Source: Herbiconiux gentiana (GTDB lineage Bacteria; Actinomycetota; Actinomycetes; Actinomycetales; Microbacteriaceae). From it: a stretch of DNA of 64,000 bases. The notes under the pieces are model-generated. The model saw only the letters and a list, made by a program, of their open reading frames with translations. It made no database searches and had not been told where the DNA came from. Positions 24,770 through 33,665 of the stretch are shown in pieces (within the stretch, counting starts at the first letter, position 1; every line of letters begins with the position of its first letter). The stretch is from assembly GCF_024978135.1 (NCBI RefSeq), contig NZ_JANTEZ010000001.1, positions 434,001-498,000 on the forward strand, written 5' to 3'. Position numbers and translations under genes: made by a program.

Positions 24770-26167
24770 ATGACGACGTTCGAGAGCATCAGCCGGCCGA
24801 GTGATGAGAAGGAGTGGCTGACCACCCTGGCACCACCCCTGGCGCCGCACCTTGCGCCACCGGCGGTGTCCCCGACGGACTCGCCGACCGTGTCGCCGGC
24901 GCGCCCCGAGTTCGACTTCGACGTCGCCATCGTGGGGCTCGGCTACGTGGGGCTGCCGACGGCGCTCGCCTATCACGCGGCGCACAGCCGGGTGCTCGCG
25001 CTCGACGTCTCGTCCCGCCGGATCGACGTCATCCGGGCTCAGGCCGCCGACCTGCTCGACAGCGACCGTCTGCGCCTGGCCGAGGCGCTCGACCGTCCCG
25101 ACTTCGTGCTGACCAGCGATCCGGAACAGCTCCGCCGGGCGGCCGCCGTGATCGTCTGCGTGCCCACCCCGATCGACGGGCATCTCGTGCCCGATCTGTC
25201 GATCCTGCGGGCGGCGTGCGCGACCATCCTCTCGACGGTCACCCCGGGGCAGACGCTGATGCTGACCTCGACCACCTACGTCGGCTGCACCGACGACCTC
25301 CTGGTCGCACCGCTCACCGAGCAGGGCCTCGTCGTGGGGACCGACGTGTTCGTGGCCTTCAGCGCCGAGCGCATCGACCCGGGGAACGCCGCCTTCGGTC
25401 ACGACGAGGTGCCCCGCGTGGTCGGCGGCGCGACGCCGCAGTGCGAGGAGGAGGCGACGCGGCTGCTGCTGCGCTACGTCACGACGGTGCACCGGGTGCG
25501 CTCGCTCGCCGCCGCCGAGATGACCAAGCTCCTGGAGAACACGTTTCGCGCCGTCAACATCGCGCTGGCCAACGAGTTCGCCGACATCTGCAGCACCCTC
25601 GACATCGACGTCGCCGATGTGATCGACGCGGCCTCGACGAAGCCCTACGGGTTCATGCCCTTCCTGCCGGGCCCGGGCGTCGGCGGGCACTGCATCCCGT
25701 GCGACCCGCACTACCTGCTCTGGCAGCTGAAGCGCTCCCGGGTGTCGGCCCCGATGATCACCCAGGCGATGACCGAGATCTCGGCGCGACCGCACCGCGT
25801 CGTCGACCGGGTGCAGACCGTGCTCTCCGAGCGCGGCCGGGGCATGACCGGTGCCCGGGTGCTCGTGGTGGGCATCGCCTACAAGGCCGACGTGGAGGAT
25901 CTGCGGGAGTCGCCGGCCCTCGAGATCCTCGACGAGCTGATGCGCCGCGGGGCCAGGGCCGGGTACCTCGATCCGCACTTCGACAGCGTCGCGCTGGCCG
26001 GGGGCGGCTCCCTGGCGGGCATCGCCGACCCGGCCGCCTTCGACGCCGACCTCGTGCTGCTGCACACCCGCCATCGCGACACCGACCTGAGCTGGATCGA
26101 CGAGGACCAGATCGTGCTCGACACCACCTACCGCGGGGTCGACGTCGCCCACCGCGTGAACCTCTGA
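24770..26167 (+). CDS. Nucleotide-sugar dehydrogenase (UDP-GlcNAc/ManNAc type)
   Basis: A 465-residue NAD-dependent 6-dehydrogenase that oxidises a UDP-sugar to the uronic acid. After a Pro/Ser-rich N terminus, the Rossmann motif VGLGYVGLP lies near residue 56. TSTTYVG and FSAERIDPGN are typical of the WbpA/WecC branch acting on UDP-N-acetylhexosamines. The catalytic Cys is in PGPGVGGHCIPCDPHYL near residue 307, and the C-terminal domain has VVGIAYKADVEDLRESPALE. UDP-glucose cannot be excluded as substrate. ATG 24770 is preferred over 24764 because GAGGGG lies seven bases upstream. First of four same-strand genes. Confidence 0.9.
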   Translation: MTTFESISRPSDEKEWLTTLAPPLAPHLAPPAVSPTDSPTVSPARPEFDFDVAIVGLGYVGLPTALAYHAAHSRVLALDVSSRRIDVIRAQAADLLDSDRLRLAEALDRPDFVLTSDPEQLRRAAAVIVCVPTPIDGHLVPDLSILRAACATILSTVTPGQTLMLTSTTYVGCTDDLLVAPLTEQGLVVGTDVFVAFSAERIDPGNAAFGHDEVPRVVGGATPQCEEEATRLLLRYVTTVHRVRSLAAAEMTKLLENTFRAVNIALANEFADICSTLDIDVADVIDAASTKPYGFMPFLPGPGVGGHCIPCDPHYLLWQLKRSRVSAPMITQAMTEISARPHRVVDRVQTVLSERGRGMTGARVLVVGIAYKADVEDLRESPALEILDELMRRGARAGYLDPHFDSVALAGGGSLAGIADPAAFDADLVLLHTRHRDTDLSWIDEDQIVLDTTYRGVDVAHRVNL

Positions 26168-26200
26168 CCCCGCCGCACCGGCAGAAAGAGACGTGACCTG

Positions 26201-27244
26201 ATGCGTACCATCGTGACCGGAGGCGCCGGCTTCATCGGCAGCCACCTCGTCGACCACCTGCTGCGCGCCGGGGACGAGGTCGTCGTGCTCGACGACATGT
26301 CCACCGGCTCCCCGCGCAACCTCCTCGACTCCCTGGTCGATCCGCGGCTCACCATCGTGCACGGCTCCGTGCTCGACCGCCGGCTGCTGCTCGAGACGAT
26401 CCGCGGCGCCGACCGGGTGTTCCACCTCGCGGCGGCTGTCGGCGTCAAGCTGATCGTCGACCATCCGCTGACGAGCCTCCGGGTCAACATCCACGGCACC
26501 GAGAACGTGCTCGACGCCTGCGGCGAGACCGGGGCCGCCCTGCTGCTCGTGTCGACCAGCGAGATCTACGGCAAGAACACCTCCGACCGGCTGCACGAGA
26601 ACTCCGACCGGGTGCTCGGCTCCCCGCTCCGCTCCCGCTGGACCTACGCCGCCGCCAAGGGGATCGACGAGGCCTTCGCCCACGCCTACTGGAGCGAGCA
26701 CGGGCTCGACGTCACCATCGTGCGGCCCTTCAACACGGTGGGCCCGCGCCAGACCGGGCGCTACGGGATGGTCGTGCCGAACCTGGTGGGGCAGGCCCTC
26801 CGGGGTGAGCCCCTCACGGTCTACGGCGACGGCGACCAGACCCGCTGCTTCTCCTACGTCGGCGACGTCGTCCCCGCGATGGTGCGGCTGCTCGAGGAGC
26901 CGAGCGCGACGGGCGACGCCTTCAACCTGGGCGGCGCCGAGGAGGTCTCGATCAACTCCCTCGCCCGTCGGGTGATCCGGGTCACCGGCAGCTCGAGCGA
27001 CGTCGTGCACGTCGACTACGCCGACGCCTACGCGGCCGGGTTCGAGGACATGCGCCGTCGCGTGCCCGACTACAGCAAGGCCGCGGCCCTCGTGGGCTTC
27101 GACCCCGCGACCCACCTCGACGAGATCATCCGGCGGGTGGCCGACGATCTCCGCAGCGACCGGTCCCGCGACGGAGCCGGGCTCCCCGCCACGGTCGGAC
27201 GCCCCGCCGCGGTCGGACACCCCGCGCCGGTCGGACACCCCTGA
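26201..27244 (+). CDS. NAD-dependent epimerase/dehydratase
   Basis: A 347-residue extended short-chain dehydrogenase that acts on nucleotide sugars. The NAD motif TGGAGFIGSH is at about 6-15. The Ser/Thr of STSEIYGKN and the catalytic Tyr148-x3-Lys152 in YAAAK are intact. The substrate-side signature RPFNTVGPRQTGRYGMVVP resembles UDP-sugar 4-epimerases and UDP-glucuronate-modifying enzymes. The last 20 residues form three near-repeats (VGRP, VGHP, VGHP) encoded by an 18-bp imperfect repeat. Its TGA overlaps the ATG of glmS (TGATG), so the two are translationally coupled. Confidence 0.9.
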   Translation: MRTIVTGGAGFIGSHLVDHLLRAGDEVVVLDDMSTGSPRNLLDSLVDPRLTIVHGSVLDRRLLLETIRGADRVFHLAAAVGVKLIVDHPLTSLRVNIHGTENVLDACGETGAALLLVSTSEIYGKNTSDRLHENSDRVLGSPLRSRWTYAAAKGIDEAFAHAYWSEHGLDVTIVRPFNTVGPRQTGRYGMVVPNLVGQALRGEPLTVYGDGDQTRCFSYVGDVVPAMVRLLEEPSATGDAFNLGGAEEVSINSLARRVIRVTGSSSDVVHVDYADAYAAGFEDMRRRVPDYSKAAALVGFDPATHLDEIIRRVADDLRSDRSRDGAGLPATVGRPAAVGHPAPVGHP

Positions 27245-29055
27245 TGTGCGGCATCGTGGCGGCCCGCACGGCGGAGCCGGTCGCACCCATCCTGCTCGGC
27301 GCGCTGAAGCTGCTCGAGTATCGCGGCTACGACTCGGCCGGCGTGAGCATCCGCACGAGCGGTGGGGAGTCCTCGACCACCCGTACGGTCGACCGGGTCG
27401 AGTCGCTCCGGACCCGGGTCGCCGCCTGGCCCGGGGCGGAGCTGCCCGGCTCCGGTGTCGGCCACACCCGCTGGGCGACGCACGGGGCCGTGACCGAGCA
27501 GAACGCGCATCCGCACCAGGACTGCTCAGGGAACCTCAGCGTCGTGCACAACGGCATCGTCGAGAACGCGGTCGCCCTGCGGCGCGAGCTCGAGCAGCGG
27601 GGACACGTCTTCGCCTCCGAGGTCGACAGCGAGGTCATCGGCCACCTGATCGAGGAGGGCCTCGGGACCTCCGACGACCTGGCCGGCGCCGTCACCGCCG
27701 CCGTGGCGCGGCTCGAGGGCTCGTGGGCCGTCGTGGTGCTCGACGGGCGCACCGACCGGCTCGTCGCCGCCGCACACCGCTCACCGCTGCTCGTGGCGCG
27801 CTCCCCCCGCGGGGTCTTCGCCGCCAGCGACATCACGGCGATCGGCGAGTGGGTCGAGCACTTCCAGGCCATGCGCGACGGCGACGTCGTCGAGCTCGCC
27901 GACGAGCTCCGCTGGAGCCGGGACGGACACCCGGTGCCGGAGCCGCCGATGGCCGATTCCGTGTGGACGGGTGCGTCGATCGGCGTCGACGGGCATCCTG
28001 ACTTCATGAGCAAGGAGATCGCCGAGCAGCCCGACGTCGCAGCCCGCATCGTCGACCGCCTCGTGCCGCACGTCGTCGACGGCTCGCTCTGGGCCGACCT
28101 CGCCCTGCCCCGCTTCGACCGGGTGACGGTCGTGGGCTGCGGCACCTCCCTGAACGCGGGGCGGATGATCGGCGGCGCCCTCTCGTCGCTCGGCCGGCTG
28201 CCCGTGCGCACCCTGGTCGCGAGCGAGGCTGCCGACGCGGTGATGGAGCCGCGCACGCTGGTGCTCGCGCTCAGCCAGTCGGGCGAGACTGCCGACCTGC
28301 TGAACGCCATCGAGCACCTCGACCTCTCCCGCTCGTCACTCGTCGCCATCACCAACAACGAGCACTCGACCCTCGCCAGGCGGGCCGACTCCGTGCTCAC
28401 CTGCGACGCCGGCCCCGAGATCGGGGTGGCGGCCACGAAGACCTTCGTCGCGCAGGTGATCACCGGCGTGGCGGCCGCCCTGTCGGCCCTGGTGGCGAGC
28501 GAGCGGATGCTCCGCTCCGACGCCGTGCGCCTGTGCGACGAACTCCGGCTGATGCCCGAACTGCTGGCCCACGCCATCGCCGAGTCGCACGCGGTGCTGC
28601 CGCCGATCGTCGCCGACGTGATCGACGAACCCGGCTTCCTCTTCCTCGGACAGGGCACGGGAGTGGTGCTGGCTGCCGAGGGGGCCCTGAAACTGAAGGA
28701 GCTGAGCTACCGGTGGGCCGAGCACCAGCCTGCCGGTGAGCTCAAGCACGGTCCGCTCGCCCTGGTCGACAGGGGCACCCCGGTGCTCGTGATCGACTCC
28801 GGCGACCCGAGGATCGACCGCAGCATCGCCGAGGTGGGCGCCCGCGGCGGGCGGATCGTGCGCATCGGCGGCTCGGGCAGCACCGTGCCGGTGGTCGGTC
28901 TCGGCCGCCCGGCCGACGCCGCCGGCGGAGCCCGGCGGTGGGGGCCCTTGGAGGCCGTCGTGCCGCTGCAGATCTTCGCCCGTGACCTCGCCCTCGCGCT
29001 CGGTCGCGACGTCGACAAGCCCCGCAACCTGGCCAAGTCGGTCACGGTCGAATGA
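27244..29055 (+). CDS. glmS: Glutamine-fructose-6-phosphate aminotransferase (isomerizing)
   Basis: A 603-residue GlmS that makes glucosamine-6-phosphate from fructose-6-phosphate and glutamine, the entry step to UDP-GlcNAc. The N-terminal glutaminase starts with nucleophile Cys2 (MCGIVAAR) and has YRGYDSAG, HTRWATHG and HNGIVEN. Two SIS isomerase domains follow (about 285-420 and 455-595), with GCGTSLNAG, SQSGETADLL, GAALKLKELSY-like EGALKLKELSY and the C-terminal DKPRNLAKSVTVE. Its place in a sugar-nucleotide operon, not a ribosomal or glmM context, suggests a copy devoted to polysaccharide supply; whether another glmS exists cannot be seen here. Confidence 0.95.
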   Translation: MCGIVAARTAEPVAPILLGALKLLEYRGYDSAGVSIRTSGGESSTTRTVDRVESLRTRVAAWPGAELPGSGVGHTRWATHGAVTEQNAHPHQDCSGNLSVVHNGIVENAVALRRELEQRGHVFASEVDSEVIGHLIEEGLGTSDDLAGAVTAAVARLEGSWAVVVLDGRTDRLVAAAHRSPLLVARSPRGVFAASDITAIGEWVEHFQAMRDGDVVELADELRWSRDGHPVPEPPMADSVWTGASIGVDGHPDFMSKEIAEQPDVAARIVDRLVPHVVDGSLWADLALPRFDRVTVVGCGTSLNAGRMIGGALSSLGRLPVRTLVASEAADAVMEPRTLVLALSQSGETADLLNAIEHLDLSRSSLVAITNNEHSTLARRADSVLTCDAGPEIGVAATKTFVAQVITGVAAALSALVASERMLRSDAVRLCDELRLMPELLAHAIAESHAVLPPIVADVIDEPGFLFLGQGTGVVLAAEGALKLKELSYRWAEHQPAGELKHGPLALVDRGTPVLVIDSGDPRIDRSIAEVGARGGRIVRIGGSGSTVPVVGLGRPADAAGGARRWGPLEAVVPLQIFARDLALALGRDVDKPRNLAKSVTVE

Positions 29056-29062
29056 GCGATCC

Positions 29063-29878
29063 GTGAGCGCCTCCCCCGAACCGCGGTGCCGGGCGGTGAT
29101 CGATCGTCCCGGGCCCCCCACCGGACGACGCGTCGCCCGGTACCGCCTTCCCGTCGCCGCCGCCCTCGTGGCGGCCGTGGCCCTCCCCCTCGGCGGCTGC
29201 AGCCTGCTGCCGGGCGTCGGCTCCGTCGGCGGGTACCCGCTGCACACCGACATCGTCGCGACCACGTTCTGGGTGGGCGAGGTGTTCGACCCGACGGCCT
29301 CCGACGGGAGCCAGGTGTACTCCACCTACGACTCGCTCTGGATGGAGAGCTACGGCGGCTGCGACGGCACCGAGGTCGATGGCGTCTGCCAGACCGAGGC
29401 CCGCAGCGCAGCCGACGACTGGTTCCCCACCGAGACCGTGCCGCTCGAGAACCCGTTCTACCTCGACCTGCCGTTCGACGACGTGAACGACCCCGGAGCC
29501 TTCGCCCGTCGCGACGAGGTCGTGCCGTGGGCCGACCAGGAGCCGTACCGATCGCACCGGGGGGACCCGCTGTTCAGCTACCTCAAGAACCGGTGGGTGG
29601 AGCTCTCCTACGCCGGCGCGACCTGCTACGCCCAGATCGAGGACGCCGGGCCCGGCGAGTACGACGACGCGGAGTACGTGTTCGGCGACGACGACCGCAG
29701 ACCGCTGAACGACCGCTACGGGGGCGCAGGGATGGACGTCTCGCCGGCGGTGGTCGGCTGTCTCGGCTTCGACGAGCTGAACGGCGAGCAGGGGGGCGTC
29801 TCGTGGCGCTTCGTCGACGACGCCGACGTTCCGGACGGCCCGTGGCTGAGGATCGTCACCACCAGTCAGGTGCGCTGA
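29063..29878 (+). CDS. Putative secreted lipoprotein, function unknown
   Basis: A 271-residue protein with a lipoprotein signal (RYRLPVAAALVAAVALPLGGC, Cys near residue 46). The mature part is acidic and aromatic, with several cysteines that could form disulfides and repeated Asp-Asp patches (YDSLWMESYGGCDG, WFPTETVPLENPFYLDLPFDD). No known domain is recognised. It begins eight bases after glmS, and a strong hairpin follows it, so it is probably the last gene of the polysaccharide operon. The GTG start at 29063 lacks a clear ribosome site; GTG 29096 is an alternative. A role in polymer export or anchoring is only a guess from context. Confidence 0.7.
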   Translation: MSASPEPRCRAVIDRPGPPTGRRVARYRLPVAAALVAAVALPLGGCSLLPGVGSVGGYPLHTDIVATTFWVGEVFDPTASDGSQVYSTYDSLWMESYGGCDGTEVDGVCQTEARSAADDWFPTETVPLENPFYLDLPFDDVNDPGAFARRDEVVPWADQEPYRSHRGDPLFSYLKNRWVELSYAGATCYAQIEDAGPGEYDDAEYVFGDDDRRPLNDRYGGAGMDVSPAVVGCLGFDELNGEQGGVSWRFVDDADVPDGPWLRIVTTSQVR

Positions 29879-29910
29879 GGCGCCGACCGCACGGCCCCCA
29901 GGAACGACGA

Positions 29911-29938
29911 AAACCCCCGGTCTCTCGACCGGGGGTTT
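29911..29938. terminator. Rho-independent terminator
   Basis: An 11-bp stem AAACCCCCGGT/ACCGGGGGTTT with a 6-base loop, followed by TCTCGTTTC on the plus strand. It closes the sugar-nucleotide operon and also faces the end of the leftward tRNA gene. Confidence 0.85.
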
Positions 29939-29948
29939 CTCGTTTCGG

Positions 29949-30021
29949 TGGACCCGAGGGGATTCGAACCCCTGACCCCCTGCATGCCATGCAGGTGCGC
30001 TACCAGCTGCGCCACGGGCCC
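29949..30021 (-). tRNA. tRNA-Ala (GGC anticodon)
   Basis: The 73-base cloverleaf is complete on the minus strand: acceptor GGGCCCG pairing with CGGGTCC (one G-U), D arm GCGC-AGCTGGTA-GCGC, anticodon stem CCTGC/GCAGG with loop ATGGCAT giving GGC, and T arm AGGGG-TTCGAAT-CCCCT. The 3' CCA end is not encoded (the sequence continues ACCG). Alanine codons GCC and GCU are read. Confidence 0.97.
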
Positions 30022-30101
30022 ATTCTCATGGGCGCTGTTCCCGCCTTCCGGCTGAAACAACTTGTCTAGGTTACTACATGTTCAGAGCCGCTGTGACCAC
30101 A

Positions 30102-30473
30102 TCACGCCTCGGGGGCGGTGACCGCCAGCGGCACGACCGGGCAGTCCTTCCACAGGCGCTCGAGCGAGTAGTACATGCGGTCCTCCTCGTGGAAGACGTG
30201 CACGACGAGGTCGCCGAAGTCGAGCAGGATCCAGCGACCCTCCGCCATGCCCTCGCGACGCAGCACCTTGCTGCCGCTCGCGCCCAGCCTGTCCTGGATC
30301 TCCTCGGCGATGGCGACGACGTTGCGCTCGTTGCGGCCGGAGGCCAGCAGGAAGACGTCGGCGAGGGGCAGGGGGCCTGAGACGTCGAGCGCGACGAGGT
30401 TCTCGGCCTGCTTGGAGTCGGCGGCCTCGGCGGCCAGCTGAGCGAGTTCGATGGATGCGGTGGAGGCGGTCAC
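30102..30473 (-). CDS. rsfS: Ribosomal silencing factor RsfS
   Basis: A 123-residue RsfS/Iojap protein. In starvation it binds ribosomal protein uL14 and blocks subunit joining. Conserved blocks are LVALDVSGPLPLADVFLLASG, RNVVAIAEEI, EGRWILLDFGDLVVHVF and YYSLERLWKD. Length is typical. It follows nadD and one membrane protein gene on the same strand, as in many actinobacteria, and lies just ahead of the tRNA-Ala gene. Confidence 0.96.
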   Translation of the reverse strand: MTASTASIELAQLAAEAADSKQAENLVALDVSGPLPLADVFLLASGRNERNVVAIAEEIQDRLGASGSKVLRREGMAEGRWILLDFGDLVVHVFHEEDRMYYSLERLWKDCPVVPLAVTAPEA

Positions 30474-30506
30474 GAAGACTTTCTGATGAGGGGTGGAGCG
30501 GCGGGT

Positions 30507-31478
30507 CTAGAAGACCTGGAAGACGAACACGGCGAGCAGCAGCCCGACCACGCCGACGGCGAGCACACCCGCCGTGATGGCGAGCACCACGGGCGCGTTC
30601 GCCCGGGCCCGCTTGGGAGGGGCGATCAGCGACGTCGAGGAGGTGTTCGTGCTGATGGCACGGCTCGCGCTGACCGGAGCGACGTCGGAGCCGCTCTGCT
30701 CGATCTCGGAGCGCTCGAGGAGCGAGTCGAGGTCGGTGGACTCGAGGCCCGACGCGGGCGCGCCGAGCGAGCCGAAGCTCTTGGGAAGGTCGATCGACCC
30801 GGTGATGATGACCTCGCCGGTCTCGTCGAGCGCGGTGCCGACGTCGCCCGAGCCGGGCACGGTGGGCAGCACCAGGGCGCTCGTGGTGGAGATCGAGTTG
30901 GTCGCCGCCGTGTTGCGCAGCGAGATGAGGTCGTCGAACGAGGAGGGCAGCTCGTCGCTCGTGGGGTGCGTGCGATCGGTCGGGCTCTGGAACACGGGGG
31001 CCAGCTCGGCCTCCTCGTCGGAGCCCGGACCCGCGGCGGGCACCGGGGCGGGCTCGTCGATCACCATCTCCTCGACGACCGTGTCGTCGTCGGAGTCGTC
31101 GACCTCGGAGCTCGGCACGATCTCGGCGTGCTCGGCGGTGTCGTCGGGCTGCGCCTCGTCGGGCGGTGACTGCACGAGCACCGGGTCGGAGATGGGCACG
31201 ACCTCGATGATGGGCTCGGCGGAGCCGGCGGGCTCGGCGTCGTCGACGGCCTCGTCGGGCGAGACGACCTCGGGCACGATGGTGTCTTCGTCGACACCCT
31301 CGGGCGCGGCGTCGGCCGGACCCTGCTCGCGCACCACGCGGCGGGAGCCGCCCGACGACGAGGTCGCGGGCGCAGCCGCAGCGGCGTCGCCCTCCTCGGG
31401 CAGGGGCGCCTGGCCCTGGCGCTCCAGTTCACGCAGCTGACGCCGCGTGAGCGGCTGACCATCGTGTGACAAGCTCAT
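30507..31478 (-). CDS. Acidic low-complexity protein with C-terminal membrane helix
   Basis: A 323-residue protein without a recognised domain. A basic start ([14 protein letters not shown]) precedes about 230 residues rich in Glu, Asp, Pro, Ser and Ala, probably disordered. A basic patch ([10 protein letters not shown]) leads into a single hydrophobic helix at about 297-321 ([20 protein letters not shown]) ending in FVFQVF. This suggests a tail-anchored membrane protein with a cytosolic disordered arm. Its ATG overlaps the nadD stop by four bases, so it is part of the nadD-rsfS operon. In other actinobacteria a LytR-type gene often occupies this position. Confidence 0.8.
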   Translation of the reverse strand: MSLSHDGQPLTRRQLRELERQGQAPLPEEGDAAAAAPATSSSGGSRRVVREQGPADAAPEGVDEDTIVPEVVSPDEAVDDAEPAGSAEPIIEVVPISDPVLVQSPPDEAQPDDTAEHAEIVPSSEVDDSDDDTVVEEMVIDEPAPVPAAGPGSDEEAELAPVFQSPTDRTHPTSDELPSSFDDLISLRNTAATNSISTTSALVLPTVPGSGDVGTALDETGEVIITGSIDLPKSFGSLGAPASGLESTDLDSLLERSEIEQSGSDVAPVSASRAISTNTSSTSLIAPPKRARANAPVVLAITAGVLAVGVVGLLLAVFVFQVF

Positions 31479-32128
31479 TCAACACTCCGATATAGATGGT
31501 GCTTGGTGATGTACTGAACGACACCGTCGGGTACCAAGTACCACACCGGAAAACCCCGGCCGACCCGGCTTCGACAGTCAGTGGACGATATCGCAAGCGC
31601 AGGAACTTCCAGATAGCTTACGTCGTGCCGTGGCAAAGAGGAAACCGCGAAGGTGTGACCCGGCCGGGAGACCGCCACGAAATGGGCGAGATCCCAGAGC
31701 GCGTCGACGTCCTTCCAGTTCAGGATCTGCGCGATCGCGTCGGCTCCCGAGATGAAGAAGAGGTCGGCGTCGGGGTGCGCCGCCTGCAGGTCGCGCAGCG
31801 TGTCGATCGTGTAGGTGACCCCGCCGCGGTCGATGTCGACGCGACTGACGGTGAACCTCGGGTTGGAAGCGGTGGCGATCACCGTCATGAGGTAGCGGTG
31901 CTCGGCCGGCGTCACCGGCTCCTTGTGCCAGGGCCGCCCCGTGGGCACGAAGACGACCTCGTCGAGGTCGAAGGAGGTCGCCACCTCGCTGGCGGCCACG
32001 AGGTGGCCGTGGTGCACGGGGTCGAAGGTTCCACCCATCACGCCGATGCGGCGGCGGCCGGAGCCACCGGCGATCCGCTCGCCCTCGGGCTGCGTGGTCG
32101 GCTCGCCCTCAGGCGTCGAAGACGTCAT
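31475..32128 (-). CDS. nadD: Nicotinate-nucleotide adenylyltransferase
   Basis: A 217-residue NadD that joins nicotinate mononucleotide and ATP into deamido-NAD. The nucleotidyltransferase motif [12 protein letters not shown] (HxGH) is at about residues 32-43. The C-terminal [13 protein letters not shown] corresponds to the ISST.IR signature, and [10 protein letters not shown] matches the substrate region. The first 25 residues are hydrophilic and may be a late annotation of the start; no strong ribosome site decides it. It overlaps the downstream gene by an ATGA junction. Confidence 0.95.
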   Translation of the reverse strand: MTSSTPEGEPTTQPEGERIAGGSGRRRIGVMGGTFDPVHHGHLVAASEVATSFDLDEVVFVPTGRPWHKEPVTPAEHRYLMTVIATASNPRFTVSRVDIDRGGVTYTIDTLRDLQAAHPDADLFFISGADAIAQILNWKDVDALWDLAHFVAVSRPGHTFAVSSLPRHDVSYLEVPALAISSTDCRSRVGRGFPVWYLVPDGVVQYITKHHLYRSVE

Positions 32129-32137
32129 CTACCGGGA

Positions 32138-32359
32138 CTAGTGATCGGCACCCGTGCGGTCGGCGTGGCCGTGGACGTCGTGCGACGAGGCGAACTTCGC
32201 CGACTTCTGCGGGTGACGGTTCGCCACGTCGCGGTAGCTCCAGGTGACGAAGCCGAGCGCGATGAAGATGACGGCGGCGATCAGGCCGAAGACGATCGGG
32301 GGCATCGGAAGAGCGACGGGCTCGTTGACGGCGGCGAGCGTGCTCACGAGTACGGACAT
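32138..32359 (-). CDS. Small single-pass membrane protein
   Basis: A 73-residue protein with one hydrophobic helix (about 19-40, PPIVFGLIAAVIFIALGFVTW) followed by a short basic and His-rich tail (SSHDVHGHADRTGADH). The ATG follows a GGGAGAAGC-type site. It lies between proA and nadD on the same strand. Such small proteins are common at this place in Microbacteriaceae-like gene orders. The function is unknown. Confidence 0.8.
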   Translation of the reverse strand: MSVLVSTLAAVNEPVALPMPPIVFGLIAAVIFIALGFVTWSYRDVANRHPQKSAKFASSHDVHGHADRTGADH

Positions 32360-32404
32360 TGCTTCTCCCGGTGTTTCGGACGGAACGACCCTTCTACGAT
32401 ACCG

Positions 32405-33655
32405 CTAACCGCGGGACTGGCCCGACCCCCGCACCGTCCACTTCGTGCTGGTGAGCTCGGGCAGCCCCATCGGGCCCCTGGCGTGCAGCTTCTGGGTCGA
32501 GATGCCGACCTCCGCGCCGAAGCCGAACTCGCCGCCGTCGGTGAAGCGGGTCGAGGCGTTCACCATCACGACGGCGCTGTCGACCTCGTTCAGGAACCGC
32601 TCCGCGTTGGCGAGGTCGTTCGTGATGATCGACTCGGTGTGGTGGGTGGAGTAGCGGCGGATGTGCTCCATCGCCTCGTCGAGCGACGCCACCACGCGCA
32701 CCGACAGGTCGAGGCTCATGTACTCGGTCGACCAGTCCTCCTCGGTCGCCGGCACCCCGTCGGCGACGATCGCGAGGGTCGCCTCGTCGCCGTGCACAGT
32801 GACCCCGGATGCTCGCAGTCGACCCAGCACCGCCGGCAGCAGTCGCTCGGCCGCCGCTTCGTGCACGAGGAGGGTCTCGACCGCGTTGCAGACACTCGGG
32901 CGCTGCACCTTCGCGTCGTGCACGATGTCGACCGCCCAGTCCTCGTTCGCCGAGGCGTCGAGGAAGATGTGCACCACACCGTCGCCGGTCTCGATCACGG
33001 GCACCTGCGACTCGGTCACCACCGCCTGGATCAGCCCGGCGCTGCCGCGCGGGATGAGCACGTCGACGGCGCCGCGGGCGCGCATCAGGCGGGTGCCGCC
33101 CTCGCGCCCGAACTCGTCGACCGTCTGCACGGCGGCGGGCGGGAGCCCCGCCGAGGCCAGCGCATCCTGGATCAGCGACGCCAGCACGCGGTTCGTGCTC
33201 TCGGCGGCCGAGCCGCCGCGCAGCACCGCCGCATTGCCGCTCTTCAGCGCGAGGGCCGCGATGTCGACCGTCACGTTCGGTCGCGCCTCGTAGATGACGC
33301 CGACGACGCCGAAGGGCACCCGCACCTGGTCGATGCGCACCCCGTTCGGCAGCTTGCTGCCCCGGATGCTCTGGCCCACCGGGTCGGCGAGCACGACGAT
33401 CTCGCGCACCGCCCCCGCCAGCGCGACGATGCGCTCGGGGGTGAGGCGCAGCCGGTCGCGGAGCGCCTCGGACAGACCGTTCTGCCGACCGTTCTCGAGG
33501 TCGACCTCGTTCGCGGCGATGATCTCGTTCGACCCCGCCTCGAGAGCGGCGGCGATGGCCTCGAGGGCGGTGTTCTTGAGGTCGGTGGTGGCGGTGGCGA
33601 GCGCGAGGGAGGCCGCCCGGGCGGCGGTCAGCTTGTCGTCGAAGGCGTCGGGCAT
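32405..33655 (-). CDS. proA: Glutamate-5-semialdehyde dehydrogenase (gamma-glutamyl phosphate reductase)
   Basis: A 416-residue ProA, the second step of proline synthesis: NADPH reduction of gamma-glutamyl phosphate. Typical blocks are VPFGVVGVIYEARPNVT, the catalytic Cys in QRPSVCNAVETLLVH, IPRGSAGLI, and the C-terminal ASTRFTDGGEFGFGAEVGIS. The ATG at 33655 opens MPDAFDDKLTAARAAS; a longer upstream frame has no family similarity. It lies ten bases after proB on the same strand. Confidence 0.96.
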   Translation of the reverse strand: MPDAFDDKLTAARAASLALATATTDLKNTALEAIAAALEAGSNEIIAANEVDLENGRQNGLSEALRDRLRLTPERIVALAGAVREIVVLADPVGQSIRGSKLPNGVRIDQVRVPFGVVGVIYEARPNVTVDIAALALKSGNAAVLRGGSAAESTNRVLASLIQDALASAGLPPAAVQTVDEFGREGGTRLMRARGAVDVLIPRGSAGLIQAVVTESQVPVIETGDGVVHIFLDASANEDWAVDIVHDAKVQRPSVCNAVETLLVHEAAAERLLPAVLGRLRASGVTVHGDEATLAIVADGVPATEEDWSTEYMSLDLSVRVVASLDEAMEHIRRYSTHHTESIITNDLANAERFLNEVDSAVVMVNASTRFTDGGEFGFGAEVGISTQKLHARGPMGLPELTSTKWTVRGSGQSRG

Positions 33656-33665
33656 GCCCGAGAGT

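Noticed and set aside
29086-30069. Plus-strand frame ending in a GGPEGIRTPDPLHAMQ-like peptide
   Set aside because: This peptide is the well-known false translation across a tRNA gene (here tRNA-Ala) and not a protein.
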